Positions 51,694 to 61,982 of a DNA stretch of 64,000 bases are shown in pieces. The translations under genes were made by a program, and so were the position numbers. This stretch comes from Maniola hyperantus (taxonomy: Eukaryota > Arthropoda > Insecta > Lepidoptera > Nymphalidae): contig NC_048557.2 in the NCBI RefSeq assembly GCF_902806685.2, positions 4,708,666 through 4,772,665 on the forward strand, written 5' to 3'. The notes beneath the pieces are model-generated. The model had not been told where the DNA came from and did no database searches. It was given only the letters and a program-made list of their open reading frames with translations. Within the stretch, counting starts at the first letter, position 1. Each line of letters begins with the position of its first letter.

Positions 51694-51775
51694 AAAAATC
51701 TGTCAAGTGCGAGTTGGACTCGGACGCGAAGGGTTCCGTACCATCGTCCAAGAAATAACACTTTGATTTTTTTTT
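51694..51775 (+). mobile_element. Repeat E head fragment
   Basis: CTGTCAAGTGCGAGTTGGAC, GAAGGGTTCCGTACCATCG, then T-rich. The rest is unrecognisable. Confidence 0.5.
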
Positions 51776-52326
51776 TCATGGCAGCCATTTTGAAATGCTT
51801 ATTAGTTGATGTTACACCAGCAATGGAAGTACACATTCTATGATAATTTAAGCTCTCTAACTATTACGGTTGACGAAGACGGTTTTAGACGTAGTATGCG
51901 ATCACTTTTAGGATTCAGGTCGTATTGAGAAGATAGAGATAAGGCCAGGAACAGAACATCGTGAAGATTATGTAAGCCACACGGACAATGGCGAGCAAAG
52001 TTTGCAATTTATGGTTCGATACAGTTAATTAGTTTGCTATAAACTTGGAACAGTGATTATGTAAATAGGTCGGACGCTGATACTAGAAGATCTAAGGTTC
52101 ACATAACCTCGCGTTTTGAAGTTTCATCGTGACTCGCGTCAACCTATTACCGTTAGTACTACTATACGTATTTCTTTACTTAAGGCAAAAAAAATGTTAA
52201 AATATGAAAATCAATACTTTTCACTTCTCACGCCTCAATGCAAAAATTTTTATCCGTATATCTCAAGTTTAAACAAACTAACCAACCAAACCAAGGTGAA
52301 GATTATTTATAAGATAGTAAGTAGAT

Positions 52327-52513
52327 ACAGTAGGTACGCGGCAAAAAACAATGTACATCGGTCTTTAGAATGACATTTCGGCTTTGAAGAACGTCTCTGT
52401 CACTCATACCTATATGACATTTTGTCGGTATCAATGACAGGGACAACGCTCTACAAATCTGCTATCTGCTTCTAAATGTCGATGTACATTACTTTCTGCC
52501 GCGTACTTACTGT
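52327..52513 (-). mobile_element. MITE-1, 187 bp
   Basis: ACAGTAGGTACGCGGCAAAA, AATGACATTTCGGCTTTGAA, ACAACGCTCTACAAATCTGC, CTTTCTGCCGCGTACTTACT. Same orientation as 5809. Confidence 0.72.
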
Positions 52514-52585
52514 ATTAAGATTCCCTCAAGTTTTTTTCACTATAAGTATATAGCAGCAAAGCAAGCATTTATACTATCGCCAGTT

Positions 52586-52760
52586 TGTAATCATCGTCGT
52601 CAACCGATAGACGTCTAGGTACTGCTATGCTGGATATAGGATTCTTAGGATTTCCACACGCCACAGTCTTGCACCGCCTGAATCCGCCGGCTCCTTGTAA
52701 ATCGTTTGCTGTAATCTCTCCACCTAATAGTGGTTTCCAACGCTGCGCCTCTTTAGTTAA
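52586..52760 (-). mobile_element. RTE-type LINE 3' end
   Basis: Minus strand: GCGCAGCGTTGGAAACCACT, GAGCCGGCGGATTCAGGCGG, TGTGGCGTGTGGAAATCCTA, AGACGTCTATCGGTTGACGA. It aligns by motif with 38200-38300 but is out of frame. Confidence 0.6.
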
Positions 52761-52793
52761 GCAAAAAATATATATCGACAAGCTGTACAAGTT

Positions 52794-53066
52794 ACAACTA
52801 TATCGATCGATAGAAACCAACGGTCATACCGTCGTCCGTGGCCCCACCGCACTTAATCCGCGCAGTCCGCCACGATATTATAATGAGAGTAAATAAAACA
52901 ACCGCTAAAGCAGTTCACGACTTTTTACATTGCGCCCTATTATTGCGTTTTGTAGCGCTTTTCGAGATTTGCAGATTCGTTTTCGCGAAATTGCCTTTAA
53001 ATTTTACGGGATGACATTTATTGTTTTTGATATCGTCCTAATAGAAAATATAATTTGTATTAAAGA
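52794..53066 (+). repeat. Local duplication I, copy 1
   Basis: TATATCGATCGATAGAAACC, AATGAGAGTAAATAAAACAA, TTTGTAGCGCTTTTCGAGAT, GCCTTTAAATTTTACGGGAT recur in the same order at 53191. Confidence 0.85.
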
Positions 53067-53067
53067 A

Positions 53068-53178
53068 CTAGCTGAGCTGCCCCGGCTTAACTCGGGTGGA
53101 ATTTCTGAAAATATTTTCTTAGATGGGGGAATACGTCATAGAGAAAACTATCATAACATGTTTCTAGACCCAACAGGT
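53068..53178 (-). mobile_element. Family C element between the duplicated units
   Basis: CTAGCTGAGCTGCCCCGGCT, GGTGGAATTTCTGAAAATAT, TTTCTAGACCCAACAGGTTG. Compare 53824 and 11097. Confidence 0.55.
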
Positions 53179-53190
53179 TGAGCTGAAAAT

Positions 53191-53470
53191 TATATCGATA
53201 GTCGATAGAAACCAACCGCGCTATACCGTCCTCCGTCACTCCACCGCAGTTAATCCCCACAGTACGCCACGATATAATGAGAGTAAATAAAACAACCGCT
53301 AAAGCGCTTCACAACCGCCCCGACTTTTTACATTGCGCCCTATTATTGCGTTTTGTAGCGCTTTTCGAGATTTTCAGATTCGCTTTCGCGAAATTGCCTT
53401 TAAATTTTACGGGATGACGTTTATTGTTTTGGATACCGTCGTATATATCTAACCTAATAGAAATAATAAA
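53191..53470 (+). repeat. Local duplication I, copy 2
   Basis: TATATCGATAGTCGATAGAA includes an exact TATCGATA. The rest (ACCGCTAAAGCGCTTCACAA, CATTGCGCCCTATTATTGCG, TTTACGGGATGACGTTTATT) follows copy 1 closely, with an 11-base insert CCGCCCCGACT. Confidence 0.85.
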
Positions 53471-53569
53471 TGTAATAAGCAACGACTTCTATAGACATAT
53501 TATTGAGTCGCAATTTTAAAGCATAGTCATAGGTGTCGTTTACCTATAGGTGCGTTAACATCGCGGCAG

Positions 53570-53721
53570 TAAGAACGCGACAGATTAAAAATGGCAATCG
53601 GGGAGGGAACGCTCCCCACCCCCGCGCAGCCCCGACGCTAACCCGGTGCGGGCGACGTGTGGGTGTGCAGGGCGTCCCCCCGCCTCATGCCTCGATTGCC
53701 ATCTCGACCTATCGCGGACTA
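53570..53721. mobile_element. GC-rich MITE-2, both arms present
   Basis: AGAACGCGACAGATTAAAAA and TGGCAATCGGGG at the left. CCTCGATTGCCATCTCGACC and TATCGCGGACTA at the right. The core is CGACGCTAACCCGGTGCGGG. Confidence 0.72.
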
Positions 53722-53823
53722 AAGCGTACGAATTCATCTTCACTTTTTAAAATACATGGGCGTTGAGTATTCTGGCATTTGATAATTGATAATAATGTCG
53801 TTGGTAATACAAGTAGGTAATGA

Positions 53824-53957
53824 CTAGCTCAGACACAATTTCTGAAAATCTTTTCTTAGTGGGGTCTACGTTATAGAGAAAGCAATTTCAAGTTTCTAGA
53901 CCCAACAAGTTGAGCCGTTGACATATCAATCAGTCACTCTCTCCTTTTATAAACGTA
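53824..53957 (-). mobile_element. Family C element
   Basis: CTAGCTCAGACACAATTTCT, GAAAATCTTTTCTTAGTGGG, TTTCTAGACCCAACAAGTTG, CAGTCACTCTCTCCTTTTAT. Confidence 0.52.
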
Positions 53958-54236
53958 GAAAATGTAAGGAAACTTAATGTAGAATTCCAAGAGTTGCCTT
54001 AGGCCAAAAGCTAACTAAATATACGATCATAAGTATATTATTAGGCTGACATACATAAATGTTAAAACCTGTTAATAAAAGATTAAAACAAAAAATTATT
54101 ATTGTATTGTATACCAATAATTTACTTTTGTAATAGTAGTAGCAGAGTGAACTAGAGTGAGGGAACTCTCGGTTTGGTCCTGAATCGATAAATTATGTCA
54201 AAAATTAGGCTATGGTGACACAAAATTGTAGAAAAA

Positions 54237-54425
54237 CTAGCTTATGCCCGCGACTTTGTCCGCGTGAACTACACAAATTTCAAATCCCTATTTCACCCCC
54301 TTAGGGGTTGAATTTTCAAAAATCCTTTCTTAGCGGATGCTGTCCGATGCGTCCTGTAGTTTGAGCTGTGCGTTGATAGATCAATCAGTCAGTCAGTCAG
54401 TCACCTTTTCCTTTTCTATAGGTAC
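54237..54425 (-). mobile_element. Family B with internal deletion
   Basis: CTAGCTTATGCCCGCGACTT, CTTAGGGGTTGAATTTTCAA, then a 35-base gap relative to other copies, GTGCGTTGATAGATCAATCA and (GTCA)n. Confidence 0.7.
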
Positions 54426-54436
54426 ACATATAGAAA

Positions 54437-55253
54437 AAAAACCGGCCAAGTGCGAGTCAGGCTCGCGCAATGAGGGTTCCGTACTACAGTCGTATTCTTT
54501 CGACATTTTGCACGACAATTCAAAAACTATGATGCATAAAAATAAATAAAAATCTGTTTTAGAATGTACAGGTGAAGACCTTTCATATGATACCCCACTT
54601 GATATAGTCATTCACTTCGAAAGTTGAAAATACTAATTATTAGTTCATGACCACAATAGGCTACTTGACAATTTTTTTAAGTTGGTCTTAAATGGTTAAT
54701 ATTTGTCCTATTATATCAAAAAAATTAACACTATATTTTTTTGCGCCCTAAAAACCGTAAAACTTTAATTTAAAAAAATATTTTTCTTAGACAGGTGAAA
54801 ACACTGTCGGCCATGTTTGGCCGATAGATAACCACAGGGTTATACTGTTGTTTACAAATGGATGACGTCAGAGCACAGATAATCTATCGGCCAAACATGG
54901 CCGACAGTGTTTTCACCTGTCTAAGAAAAATATTTTTTTAAATTAAAGTTTTACGGTTTTTAGGGCGCAAAAAAATATAGTGTTAATTTTTTTGATATAA
55001 TAGGACAAATATTAACCATTTAAGACCAACTTAAAAAAATTGTCAAGTAGCCTATTTAATTTTTTTTTTGTGTGATCTAACCCTAAATTCACGGTTTTCA
55101 GATTTTTCCCCAAATGTCAGCTATAAGATCTACCTACCTGCCAAATTTCATGATTCTAGGTCAACGGGAAGTACCCTGTAGGTTTCTTGACAGACAGACA
55201 ACAAAGTGATCCTAAAAGGGTTCCGTTTTTCCTTTTGAGGTACGGAACCCTAA
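54437..55253 (+). mobile_element. Repeat E interrupted by a foldback MITE
   Basis: AAACCGGCCAAGTGCGAGTC to GTTCATGACCACAA (54655), then the MITE, then TTTAATTTTTTTTTTGTGTG to CCTTTTGAGGTACGGAACCC. Without the insert the element would be close to 420 bp and complete. This is the best reference copy of E here. Confidence 0.82.
54657..55054. mobile_element. MITE-5: 398 bp with perfect 173-bp inverted arms
   Basis: Arms 54657-54829 and 54882-55054 are equal in length, and I read no mismatch between them. They start TAGGCTACTTGACAATTTTT and end AAAAATTGTCAAGTAGCCTA. The outermost TA on each side would be the target duplication, giving GGCTACTTGACAA as the true end. The 52-base loop (GATGACGTCAGAGCACAG) has no coding capacity. 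Confidence 0.9.
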
Positions 55254-55479
55254 TAGGGCTACATTCGGACTACCTGCGTCAAATGTACTAACATTTGACG
55301 TCTGCCAGTGACGTCGAAGCCTGGACGTGTTGTTAGAAGTTTCCTAATTGTCGTGAACTGTAGTTGTAGGTAGTTAGTACGTGTAAAATCATTTTCCTTC
55401 CATCGTTAATCACGCAATTATTTACAAAATAAGCAAGACTGTGATGTGTCAGTAAAGTCGCGCCAACACTAACACCATT
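55254..55479. other. Unassigned, with a CAAATGTACTAACATTTG hairpin
   Basis: GTCAAATGT pairs with ACATTTGAC at 55278-55300. Nothing else is recognised. Confidence 0.4.
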
Positions 55480-55765
55480 GGGGACATCACTATTCACTAT
55501 CAAGTGACATGGCAATTATTTGTGGGCGCGCATCGCATGTTTTTGCGTGAAAGTCTCGGTACAAGTTTTTTAATGTCATTGGCGGCGCTCTTATCGGGTT
55601 GTTTTCAGGGTTCTCAAAATGATGACTCCACCCAGCAAATGCTAAGTGGAGTCCATTTTGGTACCACACACCACGCATCTTATTTTGAGTGATTTTTTTT
55701 TTTAAATTTTATGTGTACTTTCTGTGGCACCAAATAAACGCTTTTTCTATCTAAAATATGTAAGT
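55480..55765 (+). mobile_element. Possible LINE 3' end with AATAAA
   Basis: GGGTTCTCAAAATGATGACT, then T-rich DNA, then GTACTTTCTGTGGCACCAAA and AATAAACGCTTTTTCTATCT. The AATAAA and the microsatellite-like end resemble LINE tails. The 62-codon frame upstream is not recognisable. Confidence 0.35.
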
Positions 55766-57401
55766 GGATAGCTATCTAAAAACCTACAGACTAGGTAGTG
55801 TAATGTCAACAAGCTCCTAGACGTTTTAAGATATTTTTATTCGTCGTCAGTGAATAGTAAAGTAGGGCACTGAAAACTAAAGTAATAACTTTCAGACGCT
55901 AACAGACAGATGTCTGAGTGTATTTACATTTAATTTAGATCATCTGGGAATAACATCTGAAACTTTAGACGTCTAAAATCCATTTAATGTCACCCGTTGG
56001 TGAAGTATTATATTTTCCCGCGTCATAATCGAATTAGTTCAATCGTAAAGTTTTGTACAATTGTTAGCGACCCTTTTAATACAATATCATCCTTGTTATT
56101 TCAATTTGGGAACAGATTACCAAATCGGTCAAGTGCAAGTCCGACTCGCACACAAAACGCATCCGAGTAGGTACCTACCTATGCATCGGAGTGTCGACTA
56201 ACTAATCTAACACTGGAATTCATAGTCAAGATAGGGGCTTCCAAACGGAAACGTTTAAGTACGGAAACCAGTCCAGTGAGAAGAAAGAAAGAAGGGGGCT
56301 TCTTTAGGGCACCATTCCGACGATATGTGTCATATTCATAATACAATATGTCGTCTGAATGATCCCCTAAAAAGCTCTTATCTTGTACCAAAGTATGCAA
56401 ATCAGAATGGTTAAATGTGGGTGTTTTTTTAATCTATAAGGGCTTATTAGTTTTCCTTAGTTCACCTAAAAGGTATTACAAGTAGCTTCTCGCTGAAATG
56501 CATAAAAGTCGCACTACACGCAGCCCATTAGTGCGAACTGATAATGAAATCATACGATACGAGTGAAAAACCTAACTTCAGAAGTTCTAAACCGACAAGA
56601 TTTCTGCGCTTTGTTTATCTTTTAAGCAAGTAACGAAAAAACAGACTATATATCTATACATCGATGTTTTCAATAACACGTTTAACAATACAAATGTTAC
56701 AAATTCATCCAAAAAAATATTTACAGGCGGTGTATTCGACGGGGAACATATTTCTGCTCGCCGGTACGGCATCCAATAATCCTCTCATCCCTCGATGGAT
56801 CGATCCAGTAAGCTGATTTGTAAAGTATTCCGTCATGTTAAACTTTTAATTCCATCCAACCGAGACGAAATTAAACCTGTTGGAGAATATCCGGGATAAT
56901 ATTTATTATTTAACTTTGTGCGAAATTAAAAACAGAAAGCATTTTGTTTTTTTCACACCATTTATATTACAACTGTTTGCCCGAAATTATGATAAAGTTC
57001 TGATTAGGCGTCGATTTCACACATAGAGTTACAAAGTACTAAAATAGGTGGGTATATCTAATAGAATATAATAAATAAGAAATATTTTTAATTCACTTAA
57101 ACATTTACAAGTAAATTTTGAATAGTCAAATGCATCTATCTACCACTGGTTTGGAATGCCTTTGAAAGGTCTTTGGTTCCTCTGCCTAGGGTCAAGAGTT
57201 CTGAGTTCAAAGTACTACAAACTACTGCGCCTTGCAACGACTAAGTATGAAGTACCGATCATTATCTTTCACTAAGTCGTCGACGTCGAACGTATTATAA
57301 TGGCCGTAGGAGTATATTCAAGGTCTGTAAGGAACAGATGCGTCCTCTATCACGAACCATTTATTATCGCAGACTGAACACAGTGCATGTAATGAATGTA
57401 C
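55766..57401. other. Repeat-poor stretch, no gene recognised
   Basis: 56117-56155 is a scrap of the E head (TCGGTCAAGTGCAAGTCCGA). 56179-56400 has a 73-codon minus-strand frame without motifs or splice sites. 57128-57172 is a minus-strand scrap of the LINE tail seen at 18665. Confidence 0.4.
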
Positions 57402-57468
57402 GCGGCGAGGTCGTTAACGGAATTAGCCACTGCACACTGCACGCACGTAGGGTTGACACTTGCCAGAT
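57402..57468 (+). repeat. Local repeat J, copy 1
   Basis: GCGGCGAGGTCGTTAACGGA and CACTGCACACTGCACGC. Compare 58563 (AAGGTCGTTAACGGAATCAG, ACCGAACACTGCACACC). It continues into GTAGGGTTGACACTTGCC, which recurs inverted at 60904. Confidence 0.55.
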
Positions 57469-58029
57469 TACTACTTAAAGTACGAATTTCTTGTTTTATT
57501 GAGGTGAAAACTTTTTTAGGCTGGTTGGGTGATATTAGTACCAACGGGAAAAATCTTTAAGATCGCGTCACCGACATGCTAATGTTAAAGTGATAGATGT
57601 AAAAACTAAACTAATGTTTATGGCTTTCATTAACAAATCATAAAATTTTATTATTGAATTTTGATATTAAAATTAATTTGAAAATCCAAAAAAATCCACG
57701 GTTTTACAATGTTTTAAGTTTTCAGTTCACTGCCTGCCAATTTTCTATCCACACACAATTTTTACAACCGTTTCTAGCGTGTGTTAGTGTTAGTGGTGTC
57801 GTAGGTATTATGCATGACAATTGCAATAAAAAAGACTTTGTTTATTGAACAATGTGAAAATAGAGAACTTGTCCTCTATTTTGACACCATGTGGTAGCCC
57901 TACTCGTATATTACGTTTGGGTCGACTGCAGCTAATCAAACGTGCAATTGTAAAGGTACCTATAGGGTGAGGTTATTTGTATAACAATAAATTGGTGAAA
58001 TAAATTCTAAGGTGTGCGTTTTATTTATA
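57469..58029. other. Unassigned AT-rich sequence
   Basis: No gene or element is recognised. Confidence 0.35.
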
Positions 58030-58135
58030 ACTAGTTTTTACCCGCAATTTGATTTGCATGGATTTAGGTTTAAAAAATCTCATGGGATCAACAAGAACCT
58101 ATGTTCGTCTTCAAAATATTATAAGCAATCTCTAA
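58030..58135 (-). mobile_element. Family A, 3' half, eroded
   Basis: CTAGTTTTTACCCGCAATTT, GATTTGCATGGATTTAGGTT, AAAAATCTCATGGGATCAAC. Confidence 0.5.
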
Positions 58136-58234
58136 TTGCCTTCCAAATTAAGATGTGAAAAGTAAAAGCAGTTTAAATTATTTTAAATACATCAAAAGGC
58201 ACGGTTCACTTGCTGCCAGTGACGAAATTTGTGA

Positions 58235-58298
58235 TATGTATGTTCACTCAGTAGGCATATACTCAGGTACGCAGGTTCGAATCCTGCCGGTTCCGCAA
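58235..58298 (+). other. tRNA T-arm-like relic
   Basis: GCAGGTTCGAATCCTGC is a perfect T-stem and loop, followed by CGGTTCCGCA like an acceptor 3' side. The matching 5' acceptor strand (GGAACCG) and a normal D-arm and anticodon arm are not found upstream, so I treat it as a broken tRNA or the head of an unknown SINE, not a functional gene. Confidence 0.35.
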
Positions 58299-58562
58299 TT
58301 TTTAATATTGTATTTAAAATTATTAAGAAATTTCCTTGAAGTGTAGGTAAAAACACTATCATTAAAATTATAAAAATATAGTAAAAGGAGTTTAATCGCA
58401 AGCTGCAAATAAGTCCGGTTAAACAATAGACAGGAAAAGCAAGTAGCTCGAAAGAGCTAATAGATCTTGAATAGGCAAGTGGCTTACGTACACATAGTCA
58501 CATTCGTGTTTTCAATTAAAACGCACTAAACTCTACCAATCTCCGCGAAGCACTACAGTAGC

Positions 58563-58645
58563 GACGAGGGAAGGTCGTTAACGGAATCAGGCACCGAACA
58601 CTGCACACCACAGTTTAGCCAACTTACAGTCAGGGAACTACCACA
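58563..58645 (+). repeat. Local repeat J, copy 2
   Basis: Resembles 57402-57468. It continues into GTTTAGCCAACTTACAGTCA, which differs. Confidence 0.5.
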
Positions 58646-58715
58646 ATGATTGCGGGCGACTGTTATAGCGATGTCGGTGTTGAAACTTTAAATAATTCAA
58701 AATACACTTAAAGTC

Positions 58716-59020
58716 TCATCATCATGAACGACCCGTAGCCACTACAGAAGACGGGTCTCCTCTCAGTATAAGAGGAGACCTTTGGCTATAGTCGACCACG
58801 CTGGCCAAGTACGGATTGCCAAACTTCACACACCTTCGAGAACACCGTGGAGAACTCAGGCATGCAGGTTTTCTCACGATGTTTTCCTTCACCGTTAAAG
58901 CGAGTGATATCTAATTTCTTAAAACGCACATAAATCCGAAAAGTTAAAGGTGCGTGCGCGGGATCGAATCCCCGACCTCCTGAATAGGAGGCGGACGTTG
59001 TAACAACTAGGCTATCATTG
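58716..59020 (-). mobile_element. SINE-1, full length
   Basis: On the plus strand: TCATCATCATGAACGACCCG, GACGGGTCTCCTCTCAGTAT, GATGTTTTCCTTCACCGTTA, GGGATCGAATCCCCGACCTC (B box), AACAACTAGGCTATCA (A box). Confidence 0.82.
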
Positions 59021-59519
59021 TTTCCTTAAAGTCTGCGCTACCCTAAATAGCAGCTACACTTTTTTTCTAAACTTCGTTGTGTAATCTTTTCTGACGAGTA
59101 GAACCGCTTAGAAGAAAGTTTCACTCAAATGTAGAAAAAAATTGTAGGTACCATCGCATTTGAACGCAACGCATCGATATTTAAGAAGAGTCTGTTCTTT
59201 TTATTCATATTAATTAATTAATCATTGTACAACTGTATGTTTGTTAAACCATGTTACACCCACAATGTCCAATCGCAAATATCGGACTATCTCACTAAAA
59301 TTTGAGCTATTTTATTTATCCGTCAATTGTACACGGATGTGATTGTTATTTGCGCTAACTATCCGATGAAATCGTTGTTGCTGCGTTTACTTATTTTACC
59401 TTTGGTGTGTGTTGTACTATGTTGATTGATAGGACAATGTTTTAATAGGTAATTAATGCTGACCGCTCATTTATCACGAAGCGGCGTATTTTCTTTCTTA
59501 ATTCACAAACCAACCATCA
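59021..59519. other. Unassigned, first half of a short direct repeat
   Basis: 59398-59510 (TTTACCTTTGGTGTGTGTTG, GATAGGACAATGTTTTAATA) recurs at 59820-59930. SINE-1 lies between the copies, so this may be a duplication that included or flanked the SINE. Confidence 0.55.
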
Positions 59520-59815
59520 GTTCATCACTATAATCAACCCATCGCCGGCTCCCTACAGAGCACGGATCTCCTCTCAGAGAGAACGGTTTTGGCCATAGTC
59601 ATGTGCGTATTGGTAGACTTCACACACCTTTGAGAACATTATGGGGAACTCTCAGGCATGCAGGTTTCCACGATGTTTTCCTTCACCGTTAAAGCAAGTC
59701 ATATTTAATTACTTAAAACGTACATAACTCCGAAAACTTAGAGGTGCGTGCCCGGGATCGAACCTCCGACCTCCGATTATAAGGCGGACGTTCTAACCAC
59801 TAGGCTATCACAGCT
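59520..59815 (-). mobile_element. SINE-1, full length
   Basis: On the plus strand: ATCAACCCATCGCCGGCTCC, AGGCATGCAGGTTTCCACGA, CCCGGGATCGAACCTCCGAC (B box), AACCACTAGGCTATCACAGC (A box). Confidence 0.82.
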
Positions 59816-59819
59816 TATT

Positions 59820-59930
59820 TTACCTTTGGTGTGTGTTATACTGTGTTGAACGATAGGACAATGTTTTACTAGGTAATTGATGCTGATCGAACATTTCTTA
59901 TCACGGAGCGCCGTATTTTCTTTCTTAAAG
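59820..59930 (+). repeat. Second half of a direct repeat around SINE-1
   Basis: TTTACCTTTGGTGTGTGTTA, CGATAGGACAATGTTTTACT, GCGCCGTATTTTCTTTCTTA match 59396-59502 closely. Confidence 0.72.
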
Positions 59931-59937
59931 CAAAAAA

Positions 59938-59986
59938 GATTCCGACGAATTGAGAACCTCCTCCTTTTTTTGAAGTCGGTTAAAAA
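59938..59986 (-). mobile_element. Fragment of the 19438-type element
   Basis: GATTCCGACGAATTGAGAAC and TTTTTTTGAAGTCGGTTAAA, matching 19741-19790 almost base for base. Confidence 0.65.
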
Positions 59987-60098
59987 CCAACTATCAGAAA
60001 CCGAAACGATGTTATTAGTTTTAATTCAATAATAGATATTTTTTGGTTTGTTTCAGGCTGATGTTTCAATTGCCAAATGTTTACTACAGGAATTTTGA

Positions 60099-60397
60099 CA
60101 TATTGACAGTTTTTGTATTGGAAATCTTTCTAAATATCAAACGACCTGCACGGTGCACCCGTACGTAGTCGAAATTCCACGGATACGTACGAAGCGATTT
60201 GCTTCCACATTTCTGATTCGAACCGCTAAGATTTGGAACACCCTTCCAGCATCAGTTTTCCCCTCCAATTATAATATGGGTACCTTCAAGTCAAGAGTGA
60301 ATAGGCATCTTCTAGGCAAGCGCGCTCCATCTTAGGCTGTATCATCACTTGCCACCAAGTCTGATTGCAGCCAAGCGCTAGTCTATAAATTAAAAAA
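60099..60397 (+). mobile_element. Jockey-like LINE, C-terminal end of reverse-transcriptase ORF plus 3' tail
   Basis: The frame opens after a stop at 60096 and reads CTVHPYVVEIPRIRTKRF, then ASTFLIRTAKIWNTLP, then ASVFPSNYNMGTFKSRV, then NRHLLGKRAPS-stop (60335). The WNTLPxSVFPxxYN and FKSRVNRHL motifs are the usual end of lepidopteran non-LTR reverse-transcriptase ORFs as I know them. The tail TTAGGCTGTATCATCACTTG and GCAGCCAAGCGCTAGTCTAT leads to an A run. The upstream domains are absent. The clade (Jockey-like) is an inference. Confidence 0.75.
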
Positions 60398-60724
60398 ATA
60401 CGAATTTAAAGTTTTTTGGCAACTTATAATTTGGCCTTTATGGTGACATAAACGTAGACCGTACATCGATTCTTCTTGTAGTTCAGTAAATATATTATTT
60501 CGCTCTAATCCTATAAAAGTTAAGTAAAACAAGCCACTTAAGTCTGATAAACGAAAGTACTTCTGCTTGTTATCGTCATACAAACGTTATACTTAGAGCT
60601 TAGGGTTATCACTGGTTAATCTTAATAAAATTATAGTAAAAACAAATTATTGTGCATTGTAAAAAACTAAAAATACGGGTGTTTTACTTCACTACGTCAT
60701 TCGGTTATTATTAAATACTTTTAG
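60398..60724. other. Unassigned AT-rich sequence
   Basis: No gene or element is recognised. Confidence 0.35.
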
Positions 60725-60860
60725 TAAAGTAAAGCCGGGTAGGCTTTACTCACGTGTTTAGTCAACGTTAGCCCGATTAGTTTCGAGCCCATACGGGGTC
60801 CTTTTTCAAAGGGAGTCAGTTCGCGCACGATGCGCGAGTAAAGCCGGGTGTGAGATATGT
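60725..60860 (+). repeat. Element with GTAAAGCCGGGT at both ends
   Basis: GTAAAGCCGGGTAGGCTTTA at the left and GTAAAGCCGGGTGTGAGATA at the right, with AGTTTCGAGCCCATACGGGG and CAGTTCGCGCACGATGCGCG between. A related scrap (GTAAAGCCGGGTATGAGATT) is at 15115. Class unresolved. Confidence 0.5.
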
Positions 60861-61166
60861 ATAATGCATTCTAATCATTCAAGAGTTCTGAATTAAATAA
60901 TTGCAGGTAAGTGTCAACCCTAGTCGACACTCTTAGCTCTATTGTTTCACCCCCATTAATTGTTTACATGAGTTAGGTACGTGCAAAAACCGGCGTTTAC
61001 CGATAACGGGCAAACAATGCGACATGCACATTACTTTCACGAGGAAAACTTCATTTTGTACTGCAACATGTGTAATTATGCACTAACTAACTGCGACAGT
61101 ACCTACCACTGAGACTTATAATTATATTATACGAATAACAAGGTAATAAAAGCGGTTGATGTGAAA

Positions 61167-61505
61167 AAAAATAGGCCAAGTACGAGTCAGACTCGCGCAC
61201 CGAGGGTTCCGTACTCGGGTATTTTTTTCGACATTATGCACGATAAATCAAAACTAGTACGCATAAAAATAAATAAAAATATGTTTAAGAATGTACAAAT
61301 AAAGCCCTTCCATATGATAGCCCACTTGGTACCTATAGTTATCTTACTTTGAAAATTAAGACTAACTATAAGACCTACCTACATCTGCGAAATTTCATGA
61401 TTCTAGGTGAACGGGAAGTACCCTTTGGGTTTTCTTGACAGACACAATAGACGGACAGACATACAGAGAGACAAACAGACAGATAGACAGATAACGAAAC
61501 GATCA
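61167..61505 (+). mobile_element. Repeat E, tail replaced by a MITE-2 end
   Basis: GGCCAAGTACGAGTCAGACT, CACCGAGGGTTCCGTACTCG, GTGAACGGGAAGTACCCTTT, then an expanded GACAGA tract and AACGAAACGATCATC. The final GGTACGGAACCC is missing. MITE-2 sequence follows. Confidence 0.72.
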
Positions 61506-61520
61506 TCAATCGAACGATCA

Positions 61521-61580
61521 ACGACGGGGGCTGTGCGGGTGTCCCCACCCTTATTGCCACCTCGACCTGTCGCGTACTAT
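61521..61580. mobile_element. GC-rich MITE-2, right part
   Basis: ACGACGGGGGCTGTGCGGGT, GTCCCCACCCTTATTGCCAC, CTCGACCTGTCGCGTACTAT. The left arm is missing. Confidence 0.6.
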
Positions 61581-61667
61581 AATATAGGTACCTTTTCTTA
61601 GTTGAAGAGGAAAAGGAATAGTAGTGTTAAAAATATATATGCGCAATATATTAAAATTCCGAGTACT

Positions 61668-61811
61668 AAAGTTATAAATGCGGACGGGCACAGATATACA
61701 GCTTGCATCATAAAGATAGGTTACTATTTATCCCACAAAATTAAAGAGTTCCCGCGGGATTAAAAATCTATTAGTAGGTATATCCACGTGGACGAAGTCA
61801 CGAGCATCTAG
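61668..61811 (+). mobile_element. Family A with internal deletion
   Basis: TTATAAATGCGGACGGGCAC, CTTGCATCATAAAGATAGGT, CCACGTGGACGAAGTCACGA, GCATCTAG. Confidence 0.58.
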
Positions 61812-61982
61812 TTTAATATAGTATAAAATCGAAAATTAGGTCGCACAAAAGCGAAGCGACACTCAATAGTCAATAACTGCAAACTTCTACCTAAATCTCT
61901 AAAATACTGTTTGAATTTCTCACCCAGCGTTTGAAACCCAGTCTCAATTTGCTCTCGCCTTTAAATCCTCTTCAACCTACAT

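Noticed and set aside
58160..58298. Complete tRNA gene
   Set aside because: Only the T-arm and the 3' acceptor side are convincing. The 5' acceptor strand, D-arm and anticodon arm cannot be built.
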